From a virus, in the IMG/VR virus record IMGVR_UViG_3300031631_000005, positions 1-48,638 of that record: DNA of 48,638 bases; one strand, written 5' to 3'. Position numbers and translations under genes: made by a program. The first letter of the stretch is position 1, and each line of letters opens with the position of its first letter. Shown in pieces: positions 42,054 to 48,638 of the stretch. The notes below the pieces were generated by a model. That model saw only the letters and a program-made list of their open reading frames with translations, had not been told where the DNA came from and ran no database searches.

Positions 42054-42137
42054 ATGACTAAAGATGGTTTCAAACTTGATATCCCTATAGGATGGTATAA
42101 TATGAAATACAATATAGTTTATGATGAGGTGATGTGA
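42054..42137 (+). CDS. 27-aa ORF overlapping tube-like gene
   Basis: ATG 42054 encodes MTKDGFKLDIPIGWYNMKYN to VYDEVM, with TGA 42135-42137 overlapping the ATG of the next gene (TGATG). The tight overlap suggests translational coupling, and it carries the GAGGTG ribosome site of that gene. Too short to classify. Confidence 0.35.
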   Translation: MTKDGFKLDIPIGWYNMKYNIVYDEVM

Positions 42138-42691
42138 TGGGGATTTGGCTTCGTAACTTGGAGCAAATGAGGTCCGGTATTGAGTTCTCAAAATCGTGGC
42201 TTTGGGACATTCAGTTTAAACCAGGCCCAGTTGCTACAGAATTACCAGCTAACTTTCAATCTTGGTTCCCTGCCACTAATGTTGAAGAAAATCTAACTAC
42301 TCTAGAAACACATGACTTTAAGGGTGGGTTCTCTACATTATCAATTCCAAAGGGTACTACTCTATTTGATTTGAAGATTACGTTTATTGATGACATATTT
42401 TTATCTATACAAAAATGGGTAGATAATTGGGTTAATATAGAAATATTAGGAGGTGGAGAACACATAGCATGTCTAGAATCCTCAGTAAAGATAGTTAACA
42501 TAGCTAAATATACAGGTACTAATGAGTTAGTAAGTCTGCATAGCTACTATGTTTTTCCAAAAGGCGCGCTGTTCTACAGTGGTAACTCAGAAAATAATTT
42601 TCATAGCTCTGAACTTGAATTTGTGATAGCAGGAACTAAGAGTAAAAAACAATATGCTGCATCTAAAACAGAAACAGGTAGAAATAGATAG
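42137..42691 (+). CDS. Second tail-tube-fold protein (tube-baseplate junction or tube paralogue)
   Basis: I prefer ATG 42137 (MGIWLRNLEQMRSGIEFSKS) to the GTG at 42134; GAGGTG lies at 42126-42131. The sequence has the pattern of tube-fold proteins (FKPGPVATELPANFQSWFPA, LSIPKGTTLFDLKITFID, SLHSYYVFPKGALFYSGN). In contractile phages a second gp19-like protein often forms the baseplate-tube initiator or tail terminator (gp48/54 or gp3 roles). Position between tube and tape measure supports that. Exact role unresolved. Confidence 0.65.
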   Translation: MGIWLRNLEQMRSGIEFSKSWLWDIQFKPGPVATELPANFQSWFPATNVEENLTTLETHDFKGGFSTLSIPKGTTLFDLKITFIDDIFLSIQKWVDNWVNIEILGGGEHIACLESSVKIVNIAKYTGTNELVSLHSYYVFPKGALFYSGNSENNFHSSELEFVIAGTKSKKQYAASKTETGRNR

Positions 42692-42729
42692 ATAGATAGA
42701 TAATTATAGTGTTCTTAATAACAAAGCAT

Positions 42730-42775
42730 GTGAACTACCACGAAGCTAAAGACTTCGTAGTTTTCTCTGACAAAA
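42730..42775 (+). repeat. Hairpin repeat, intact copy
   Basis: AACTA-CCA-CGAAG (42733-42745) pairs with CTTCG-TAGTT (42753-42762). The block GTGAACTACCACGAA with CTAAAGACTTC and TTTTCT recurs in degraded form at 46882-46928. The form (GTGAACTAC, inverted repeat, GTAGTTTTC) resembles the end hairpins of IS200/IS605-type elements, but no transposase is nearby. The rest of the gap 42692-42889 shows nothing else. Confidence 0.5.
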
Positions 42776-42889
42776 GGCTATAAAGAAATCAGATATCATA
42801 AAAGCAATAATTAACACGGTGAAAGAAAAACAAAAATAATGTTCTTAATATACCTATTAATATAATATAATAGGTGAAGGATACGGGCG

Positions 42890-43969
42890 ATGAATATGAA
42901 ATTCACTCCTAAAACTAATAATGAAAATAATGTAAAGAATAAAACAGTTAAAACAATACCTAAAAAAGTAGAATCTTCTATTGTTAATGATAATGCAAAA
43001 AAAGTACTATCTGAAACAATTATAAAAGAAAATTTACCTCTTTTCGAGAGAGTAAAGAATAAAACCTCGCAATTTCAAATCAATAAGCTTCCCTCAGGCT
43101 TCCTTCCTTATCCAGAAAATTCTAGAATAATAGCCGATACCTATAGTTACGGTGAGATCAAAAGATTAAGTGATTCTAAGATACCTTTAGATATTCAGTA
43201 TGAAATACTTCTAGAGGGTATACATGTCACTGGTTTTGATAAAAAAGATATCACATTTTTTGATTTTATTTTTATAGGAGTATTAAGAAAGTTATCATCT
43301 ATTAAAGATAAAGGATTTTCTGTCCCCTTCGTATGTCCTCGATGTAAAAAACAAAACAATCCAAAACTAATGCTATCAGATCTAGGCTTTTCTGATCTTG
43401 AAGTACCAAAGTTACCTGTTAATCTTACCTTAACTGATAGTAATGATGGCAATGATAGCAATAATACCGTCTTGTCCTTTAATCCTTTAACAATTGGTGG
43501 GTTTATTGAGATATTTAAAAAGGACATGTTGTATCAAAAAAATGATAACAATGAATATATCAGAGATACCGATGGGAATTATACAAACAACTTAACATCC
43601 TTAATGGCAAGTCAGTGTACTCTAGATTTTGATGAGGCATATAAGCTTATCTTTAATATAACAGATTATGATGATATAGCACTATTAAATGAAGTAGATC
43701 TACTGTTAGGCCATGGCCTAGAAGCTATACCAGTAACCTGCAATCAGAAAATAGGTAAGCCATCACCACCACCACAACTGTCAACAGAAGATAAGCTAGC
43801 TGGAAAGAAACAAACTCAGTTTATTAATGATAATCGAAAACCATGTGGTTATATAGTTAATATTAAATTAGACGGAGGAGAGGCATTAATACGCCCGTTT
43901 CGTGCAGATTCAAAGCCTACTGAACATAGAATTGATTTTGGCAATGAAGGGAATAGTAAATCTATATGA
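42890..43969 (+). CDS. Baseplate hub/assembly protein with zinc motif (gp26-like candidate)
   Basis: After a 50-residue disordered basic N-terminus, a domain (LPSGFLPYPENSRIIADTYS, YGEIKRLSDSKIPLDIQYEI, ITFFDFIFIGVLRKLSSIK) matches the pattern of the T4 base-plate family that includes gp26. Then comes a zinc knuckle (FVCPRCKKQ), a long insertion and a C-terminal NRKPCGYIVNIKLDGGEALI. The T4 counterpart helps assemble the hub. Located just upstream of the tape-measure-like gene. Similarity is at motif level only. Confidence 0.6.
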   Translation: MNMKFTPKTNNENNVKNKTVKTIPKKVESSIVNDNAKKVLSETIIKENLPLFERVKNKTSQFQINKLPSGFLPYPENSRIIADTYSYGEIKRLSDSKIPLDIQYEILLEGIHVTGFDKKDITFFDFIFIGVLRKLSSIKDKGFSVPFVCPRCKKQNNPKLMLSDLGFSDLEVPKLPVNLTLTDSNDGNDSNNTVLSFNPLTIGGFIEIFKKDMLYQKNDNNEYIRDTDGNYTNNLTSLMASQCTLDFDEAYKLIFNITDYDDIALLNEVDLLLGHGLEAIPVTCNQKIGKPSPPPQLSTEDKLAGKKQTQFINDNRKPCGYIVNIKLDGGEALIRPFRADSKPTEHRIDFGNEGNSKSI

Positions 43970-44036
43970 TATACATTACCTAGATTTTGGACATATTATG
44001 AAACAATTTGAAATAATAGAAAAATTAGGAACTTAA
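43944..44036 (+). CDS. Overlapping 30-aa ORF between hub and tape-measure genes
   Basis: ATG 43944 (MKGIVNLYDIHYLDFGHIMK to FEIIEKLGT) overlaps the previous gene by 26 bases in another frame and stops at TAA 44034-44036. A small overlapping ORF just before the tape-measure gene recalls frameshifted tail chaperones, but this is weak. Confidence 0.3.
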   Translation: MKGIVNLYDIHYLDFGHIMKQFEIIEKLGT

Positions 44037-44061
44037 CGAGGATTAATTAAGGAGGATTACA

Positions 44062-46839
44062 ATGGCAAATGCAACTAATTTTAATTTCTCCTCGTTAATG
44101 GGTATGGGTATGCCCAAGTTATTTGGTGTAGATAGAGGCAGCGCTGCTAATGCTAATAATAATAGTGGCAGCAGTAGAAGGGATAATGGTATTAGTGATG
44201 GTGGTGTTGATAGAGCTAAAGAACTTAATTATGACAAAATATTTAGTTTACCTAATGTAGGTAAATTACTAAAGATGTCTAAAGATGGGGGTATTAAGAA
44301 TAGTTTACAGCAGGTTACTAAAGAATTTCTTAATACAAAAACAAGTGGTTTAGGTGAAAAGTTTAAATCAACAGAGATACCTTTATTTGAGAGAATGGCA
44401 ACTAAATTAGATTCTTCATTTAATACTCTTAATACTATTAATGAGACTGCAGAAAAAGATAGCAAAGATTCTGATTCTGCTAATAATGAAAATAAAGATC
44501 AAATGGAGGAGAGTTCTAAAGATTCTAAAAAGACTTCTTCTTTATTAAAAGAAAATGTAGAAACTAATAATAGTACTTTACTAGTTTTAAAATCTAAATT
44601 AGATAAAATTGAAGTAAATACAAAAGTTATAGGAAATTTAATGGGGGATTCTTTAAAATCAGATCCCACAAAAGATTTAGCTGCCAATGAAAAAGAAGAT
44701 AGAATGAAGTCTTCTAATAACTTTGATAATTTAGGCAATATAATAATTAGTAGTCAGCAAAACTCTACAAATCAACTTGTTGATATATTGGAAGAAAATA
44801 ATAAGAATGGGGGCAGTGGAGGTGGCGGGGGTGGTGGCCCTAGTACTACTAAAGGTCTTATTACCAAAATTGGTGGATTCTTAACTGGTGGTATGGGTCT
44901 TTCGGGTTTATTAACCTCTAGTATGACAGGAATAGCAACTGCGGGTGCAGGTGCAATGATAGGAGCAGCGGGTTTGGTTGCTGCTGCGGGTGCTGCTGGT
45001 TATGCTGTAGGTACAGTTATAAATAAATATGTTGTAGACCCTCTAGTAGATGATTTACATAAAGAACAGGATGGAAAAATAAGAGAATCCTCAACATTAG
45101 CTTTAACAGCTCAACAAACATCTTTAAAGAAGGTGGGTGATGAAAGTCTTTCTATGAAAGAAAGGGCTAAAGAGAAACGTAAGGTTAAACTTGGTGCTAT
45201 GGGTTCTTTCAATAAAGATTTTGGTGCTATACTTAGTACTAATGATATAGAAATTGCAGCAAAAGTTAAAAAACTTGATGCTGATAATATGGATTTATAT
45301 TCTGAGTACAGTGTAGCAGAAGTTAAAAAGAAAAGAGAGAATTTTAATTATAGACCTGTTTCAATGTTTGATACTAATGAAACTTATGCTAAAGAATATG
45401 TTGATGCTTTTACAGAATTTTTAAAGAAAACAGGTACACCATTAACAGAGGTCCAAAAAGATAATGAAGCTAAAAACTTAAAGAACCAGTTTGCTACAGC
45501 TAAAGTAAATAAAGTTTTACAAGAAAAAGAAAAAGCTAAAGCTGATAAATTAGCAGAGCCTGTAGATTCTAATGTTTCTATTGGTGATAAAAGTTATGAT
45601 GCTTCAAAAAAATTGGGTCGTAGTAGAGAAAGAATATCTGGCAGTGATGGTTATTATAATTTTGAATCTTATAAATTAGGCCAAGGCAAAGATTCAAAAT
45701 TACTAATGAACGAGCAGACTAAACAAGGTAAATTAGAGTATTTAAATAAGAAAATAGCAAATGCAAAAGAAGATATAAAAAGCTATGATAAACAAGATGA
45801 TTTCTTTAAATCTGATAGAGAAGAAAGTAAGTTAGATTCAAAATTAAATAAAGCTATTAAAGAGTATGACAGAATATCTAAAGTAGAAGCTCTTAGCAAA
45901 GAAGAATATGTAAAAACAATAACAGCTATTAAAGAAAAAAAGAGAGAAATATCAAAAAAAGAAGAACCATCGTCTAAAAAAGTAGCAAAAGCTTTAGAAA
46001 AACCCACTACTACTGCTACTAAAGATGAAGTTAAAGATAAGAATAAAAATTTAGAAACTAGTGATGCTCAATCTTCAAAAGTAGCTGAAATTAAAGCTGA
46101 AATGAGTGAAGAAATTAAATCTAGATCAGGTCTAAATAATTTTGATAGAAGAGCAGCTAATATCCATAAGAGTAAACAAGAAGCAGGTGAGACTTTATCA
46201 AAAAGAAATAAGATAAGAATTGGAAAAGTTGATAGAGAAAAGAAAGAACTTTCAGATGTTAAAGCACTGATCTTACCTCAAATTATAGCTATGAAAGAAA
46301 AAGAATTATCTGAAGCTGCTAAGTCAATAACCAGTAAGGATATGACTGAGAAAGAATGGAATAAATTTCAGCAAAGTCGTGATTATGTAAGTTTGGTTAA
46401 TGCTGATTCATATGAAGAATATAAAGAAAGAGAAAGTTATAAAAAGGAAGGAAATAAAAAGAAAGCTGTAGAATTACAAACAACACTAGCTACTATTAGG
46501 CCAAAGAAAACTAAGAGTAGTGATGCCCTCACAGTTAAGCCCACGCCTAAATCAGTACCTATGGCTTTAGCTACTAGTCATGATAGTACAGTTAAGTCTA
46601 CACCACAAGTTAAACCTATTAATATAGCAAATACGAGTTTAAAGAAAATAAATGAAAAAGAAAAAGCAGGAACAATGATGGATAATAATACTTTAAGTGG
46701 TAAATCTCAACAACCCCTAATAATAAAACAACAAACTCCACAACCTATGCAAGCAAATAATCAGAAGAAACCAACAGAGAGAGGAATAACCTCGGTTGGG
46801 GATTATGGAGTTGAACTGCTCAGGAGCCTTTTGACTTGA
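44062..46839 (+). CDS. Tape-measure-like protein
   Basis: 925 residues. The N-terminal 250 are low-complexity Ser/Asn/Lys helices (LLKMSKDGGIKNSLQQVTKE and FERMATKLDSSFNTLNTINE). A hydrophobic Gly/Ala segment at about 250-320 (GLITKIGGFLTGGMGLSGLL, AGAGAMIGAAGLVAAAG) is followed by long charged coiled-coil helices to about residue 840. This layout, with a large helical protein holding a central hydrophobic segment between tube and baseplate genes, fits a tape-measure protein that fixes tail length. No enzymatic domain is seen. Good ribosome site AAGGAGGATTACAATG. Confidence 0.75.
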   Translation: MANATNFNFSSLMGMGMPKLFGVDRGSAANANNNSGSSRRDNGISDGGVDRAKELNYDKIFSLPNVGKLLKMSKDGGIKNSLQQVTKEFLNTKTSGLGEKFKSTEIPLFERMATKLDSSFNTLNTINETAEKDSKDSDSANNENKDQMEESSKDSKKTSSLLKENVETNNSTLLVLKSKLDKIEVNTKVIGNLMGDSLKSDPTKDLAANEKEDRMKSSNNFDNLGNIIISSQQNSTNQLVDILEENNKNGGSGGGGGGGPSTTKGLITKIGGFLTGGMGLSGLLTSSMTGIATAGAGAMIGAAGLVAAAGAAGYAVGTVINKYVVDPLVDDLHKEQDGKIRESSTLALTAQQTSLKKVGDESLSMKERAKEKRKVKLGAMGSFNKDFGAILSTNDIEIAAKVKKLDADNMDLYSEYSVAEVKKKRENFNYRPVSMFDTNETYAKEYVDAFTEFLKKTGTPLTEVQKDNEAKNLKNQFATAKVNKVLQEKEKAKADKLAEPVDSNVSIGDKSYDASKKLGRSRERISGSDGYYNFESYKLGQGKDSKLLMNEQTKQGKLEYLNKKIANAKEDIKSYDKQDDFFKSDREESKLDSKLNKAIKEYDRISKVEALSKEEYVKTITAIKEKKREISKKEEPSSKKVAKALEKPTTTATKDEVKDKNKNLETSDAQSSKVAEIKAEMSEEIKSRSGLNNFDRRAANIHKSKQEAGETLSKRNKIRIGKVDREKKELSDVKALILPQIIAMKEKELSEAAKSITSKDMTEKEWNKFQQSRDYVSLVNADSYEEYKERESYKKEGNKKKAVELQTTLATIRPKKTKSSDALTVKPTPKSVPMALATSHDSTVKSTPQVKPINIANTSLKKINEKEKAGTMMDNNTLSGKSQQPLIIKQQTPQPMQANNQKKPTERGITSVGDYGVELLRSLLT

Positions 46840-46881
46840 TTTTATAAAAAAATAACTTTGCGGCCTGTAGTTAGTACCGAG

Positions 46882-46928
46882 GTGAACTACCACGAAACTA
46901 AAGACTTCATAATTTTCTTTGACAAACA
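46882..46928 (+). repeat. Hairpin repeat, degraded copy
   Basis: GTGAACTACCACGAAACTAA with GACTTCATAATTTTC, the counterpart of 42730-42775. The 3' arm carries changes that break pairing. It lies in the 143-base gap before the next gene, which otherwise shows only the ribosome site AAGGGGGG. Confidence 0.5.
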
Positions 46929-46982
46929 CTATAAATTAAAATTTAATACTATCATTCAGGCTATGGATGAAAGGGGGGTGCT

Positions 46983-47588
46983 ATTTTAAACTTTGATGTG
47001 GATGCTGTACGAAGTAATAAGAACACGCTAATCACTATAGCATTACCAGATGGACCCGTAACTGCTTATATGATAGATGAGACTTTTAGTATTACTGGTA
47101 GTAATAATTGGGAATCTCCTTTTGATATTGAAGAACAGCTAAGCGGCAGGGCAGCTACAAGTGTTAAAGTTACTAAAAGAGTATTAGGTCTAGGTAAACA
47201 TCAGTCTGCATCTGTATTGTCTTGGGTAGGTTCTCAAAAACCAGATTTTAAACTTGGTATGGTATTTACTGCTATCAGGGAATCAGAAGATCCAAGAATA
47301 CAAGTTAATAAACTGATGAGAGCAGTATATCCCACAGGTAGCGCAGGATTTATGAAAGCTCCATTAGGTTATAAATTAGTTAAGAGTAAAGGAACTGGTT
47401 TGTTTGCGGTTTCTATCGGGTCTTGGTTTAAAGCTTTGTCGATGGTAATGCTTAGTGTAGAATTTAATTTATCAAAGGAAACTATTGAAACAGGCGTACC
47501 ACTATATGCTGAAGGTTCTATAACTTTTACACCCTATCAAGCTATATATGCCAATGACATGGCAGAATATTTTCCTGGGGCGGAATGA
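46983..47588 (+). CDS. Baseplate or tube-cap protein, ATT start candidate
   Basis: The frame opens after a TGA at 46968. AAGGGGGG (46971-46978) lies just before ATT 46983, giving ILNFDVDAVRSN with initiator Met. The next start, GTG 46998, is 19 bases from the ribosome site. The protein (201 residues) has GPVTAYMIDETFSITGSNNW, SPFDIEEQLSGRAATSVKVT and KALSMVMLSVEFNLSKETIE. Position between tape measure and the gp53-like gene suggests a baseplate or tube-junction protein (gp48/54 type). Its TGA overlaps the next ATG (ATGA). Confidence 0.65.
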   Translation: MLNFDVDAVRSNKNTLITIALPDGPVTAYMIDETFSITGSNNWESPFDIEEQLSGRAATSVKVTKRVLGLGKHQSASVLSWVGSQKPDFKLGMVFTAIRESEDPRIQVNKLMRAVYPTGSAGFMKAPLGYKLVKSKGTGLFAVSIGSWFKALSMVMLSVEFNLSKETIETGVPLYAEGSITFTPYQAIYANDMAEYFPGAE

Positions 47589-47867
47589 CATATATTACAT
47601 AGATTTGACTAAATCAGTTTCAGAAAGATATGACTTATCTAAGTTTAAACCTGTAGGTGTGTATATGAAGTAATAGCAGAAGCTCGGAAACCTGATTTAA
47701 TTAGTTATAATATATTTGGAACTACTAATTACTGGGCATTGATAATGCTTTATAACAATATTATATCTGCTTTAGATATTAATATAGGAGATAAATTAAG
47801 TTTCCCTTCAATACAAAGTATGGAAAACCTATATTTTAGTTTAAAAGCTAAGGAATTAGATAAATAA
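47585..47867 (+). pseudogene. gp53-like baseplate wedge gene, frame-disrupted
   Basis: Fragments: a frame with DLTKSVSERYDLSKFKPVG, then, one frame back, YEVIAEARKPDLISYNIFGT, NYWALIMLYNNIISALDINI and GDKLSFPSIQSMENLYFSLK, ending TAA 47865-47867. This is the LysM-containing gp53-like pattern (a Tyr-Trp motif, then DxKIGDKLxxPS). ATG 47585 needs a -1 shift near 47590-47600 and a second -1 shift near 47652-47658. Both points are short TATAT runs with two extra bases. ATA 47590 as start would remove the first. Removing TA at each site gives 93 codons. Confidence 0.75.
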
Positions 47868-47892
47868 TAATATAAATGAAGGAGTCTCAGTT

Positions 47893-48638
47893 ATGGCTAT
47901 CAGTGTGGACGGCCAGTATTATTATAGGTTTAATATAGGTGGCTTTGAAGACTTTATAGACAATGATGATTTTGATAGCTTTACGCTTATAGAAGAAGCT
48001 GGTAATATGTTACCAACCTGGAAAATAAGTTTTAAAACTAGTGATCCTGATGTACCTAAAGTATGGAATGAGGGTAATGACTTAGAAGTTAGTTATGGTA
48101 TTGATCAAGATAATCTAGTAGATGCTAAGTTATTAATAACTAAGTCTACTATAAGTGGTGCAGGAGATCAGAAGTATCAGATAACAGGTCTAGGTATATA
48201 TAGTGCTATTAATTACATAACAAAAGCTAAGACACTAATAAGTGATAAGAAATCTGGTGTTGCTATAGTTAAGGATGTTGCAGCTAAACATTTTTTATGT
48301 GATTTTAATATAGATGTCAGTGAAGACTCACAATACTGGATACAACCTAATATAACGGATAAGAAATATATTGATAATGTGTGTCTACATAGTTATCTTA
48401 GTAAATCATTTATAGGTACAGGTATTACAAGTGATGGTACATTCAGACTTCTAGATATTAGTCAGGTTATTAGTGAGCCCTATGCTTTTAAGTTTACTAA
48501 TACTTCAGAAGAAGATGGGAAAGATATATCATATAGCTCAAACCCAGAACTAATTAGTAACTCAGGTTTCATTAACTGTTGGGTTGGTTATGGCAGAGAA
48601 AAACCAGTATATACTATTGAAGATGACTCTCTAAATAA
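47893..48638 (+). CDS. Baseplate hub protein, gp27-like (cut by right edge)
   Basis: ATG 47893 follows AAGGAGTCTCAGTT. The open frame continues to the window end: MAISVDGQYYYRFNIGGFED, then a beta domain (LPTWKISFKTSDPDVPKVWN, EGNDLEVSYGIDQDNLVDAK) and LGIYSAINYITKAKTLISDK with IVKDVAAKHFLCDFNIDVSE. The order (domain with SFKTS, then EGNDLEVSYG, then a helical VKDVAAKHF segment) is that of hub proteins of the gp27/late-control D class. It connects tube and spike. 248 codons are present; the C-terminus lies beyond 48638. Confidence 0.7.
   Translation, partial: MAISVDGQYYYRFNIGGFEDFIDNDDFDSFTLIEEAGNMLPTWKISFKTSDPDVPKVWNEGNDLEVSYGIDQDNLVDAKLLITKSTISGAGDQKYQITGLGIYSAINYITKAKTLISDKKSGVAIVKDVAAKHFLCDFNIDVSEDSQYWIQPNITDKKYIDNVCLHSYLSKSFIGTGITSDGTFRLLDISQVISEPYAFKFTNTSEEDGKDISYSSNPELISNSGFINCWVGYGREKPVYTIEDDSLN

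Noticed and set aside
46840-46989. Readthrough extension of the tape-measure-like gene past TGA to 46989
   Set aside because: The in-frame stretch includes the degraded hairpin block shared with noncoding 42730-42775, so coding use is unlikely.
4560-47000. Open frames on the - strand across the window (for example 4560-4808, 10742-11098, 27647-27913, 35520-35861, 43195-43527)
   Set aside because: Each lies opposite a well-supported + gene, has no ribosome site or recognisable domain, and shows the low-complexity translation expected from the complement of AT-rich coding DNA.
1-48638. tRNA genes
   Set aside because: I looked in the intergenic gaps for cloverleaf and T-loop signatures and saw none I could support by eye. 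The structured elements at 40001, 41541 and 41915 do not fit tRNA stem lengths.

Overview
The window reads as one stretch of a large, very AT-rich contractile-tailed phage genome (T4-like myovirus, probably a jumbo phage). Every gene I can support lies on the + strand. The evidence is a near-complete virion gene set in T4 style: portal (gp20-like, split by two inteins), prohead protease (gp21-like), major capsid protein, acidic prohead-core protein, contractile sheath (gp18-like C-terminus with a giant insertion), two tube-type proteins, a baseplate-hub zinc protein, a tape-measure-like protein, a gp53-like baseplate gene, a PAAR spike tip and a gp27-like hub that runs off the right end. The host cannot be named from the sequence.

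Layout. 1-7.7 kb: repeat proteins, Tudor-like-domain proteins, an NAD+-dependent DNA ligase and an AAA ATPase. 7.7-10.5 kb: HNH-AP2 and GIY-YIG homing endonucleases around a PD-(D/E)XK nuclease. 10.5-13.6 kb: PAAR tip, then likely packaged proteins (DUF5662-like, Nudix, papain-like Cys-His-Asp) and decayed genes. 13.3-21.9 kb: actin-like ATPase, portal with inteins, two ADP-ribosyltransferase-like genes, a ParB-like protein and the prohead protease. 22-25.7 kb: decayed HNH/AP2 endonucleases, a third ADP-ribosyltransferase-like gene and duplicated fragments. 25.7-31.2 kb: a second full repeat protein, then a terminator and promoter-like region, then the capsid operon (zinc-ribbon acidic protein, decoration-like protein, capsid, core). 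31.2-33.4 kb: alternating small paralogues. 33.4-48.6 kb: neck, sheath, tube, tape measure and baseplate, interrupted by a methyltransferase, an AT-hook-like protein, homing endonucleases and structured RNA elements.

The main unifying observation is a large set of otherwise unrelated proteins that begin with one of two short leaders. Class A looks like M(E/K)Y(I/V)NI..(I/V)ESA and class B like IKIPASVAKALNINIES. Several end at a Glu-Ser/Ala junction that suits cleavage by the gp21-type protease encoded here. The class B leader is mirrored at the C-terminus of the acidic core protein. By analogy with T4 Alt and the internal proteins, I infer a capsid-targeting and maturation tag that loads a cargo of effectors: three ADP-ribosyltransferase-like proteins, a Nudix hydrolase, a papain-like protein, a DNA ligase and several unknowns. 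Five of these proteins also share a Tudor/SH3-like module directly after the tag.

The window is also rich in selfish elements (two inteins, five or more homing-endonuclease loci) and in interrupted genes. PAAR has two in-frame TGA codons, the gp53-like gene needs one or two -1 frameshifts, and several small genes carry single stops. Large genes use TGG for Trp and contain no in-frame TGA, so genome-wide stop recoding is not supported.
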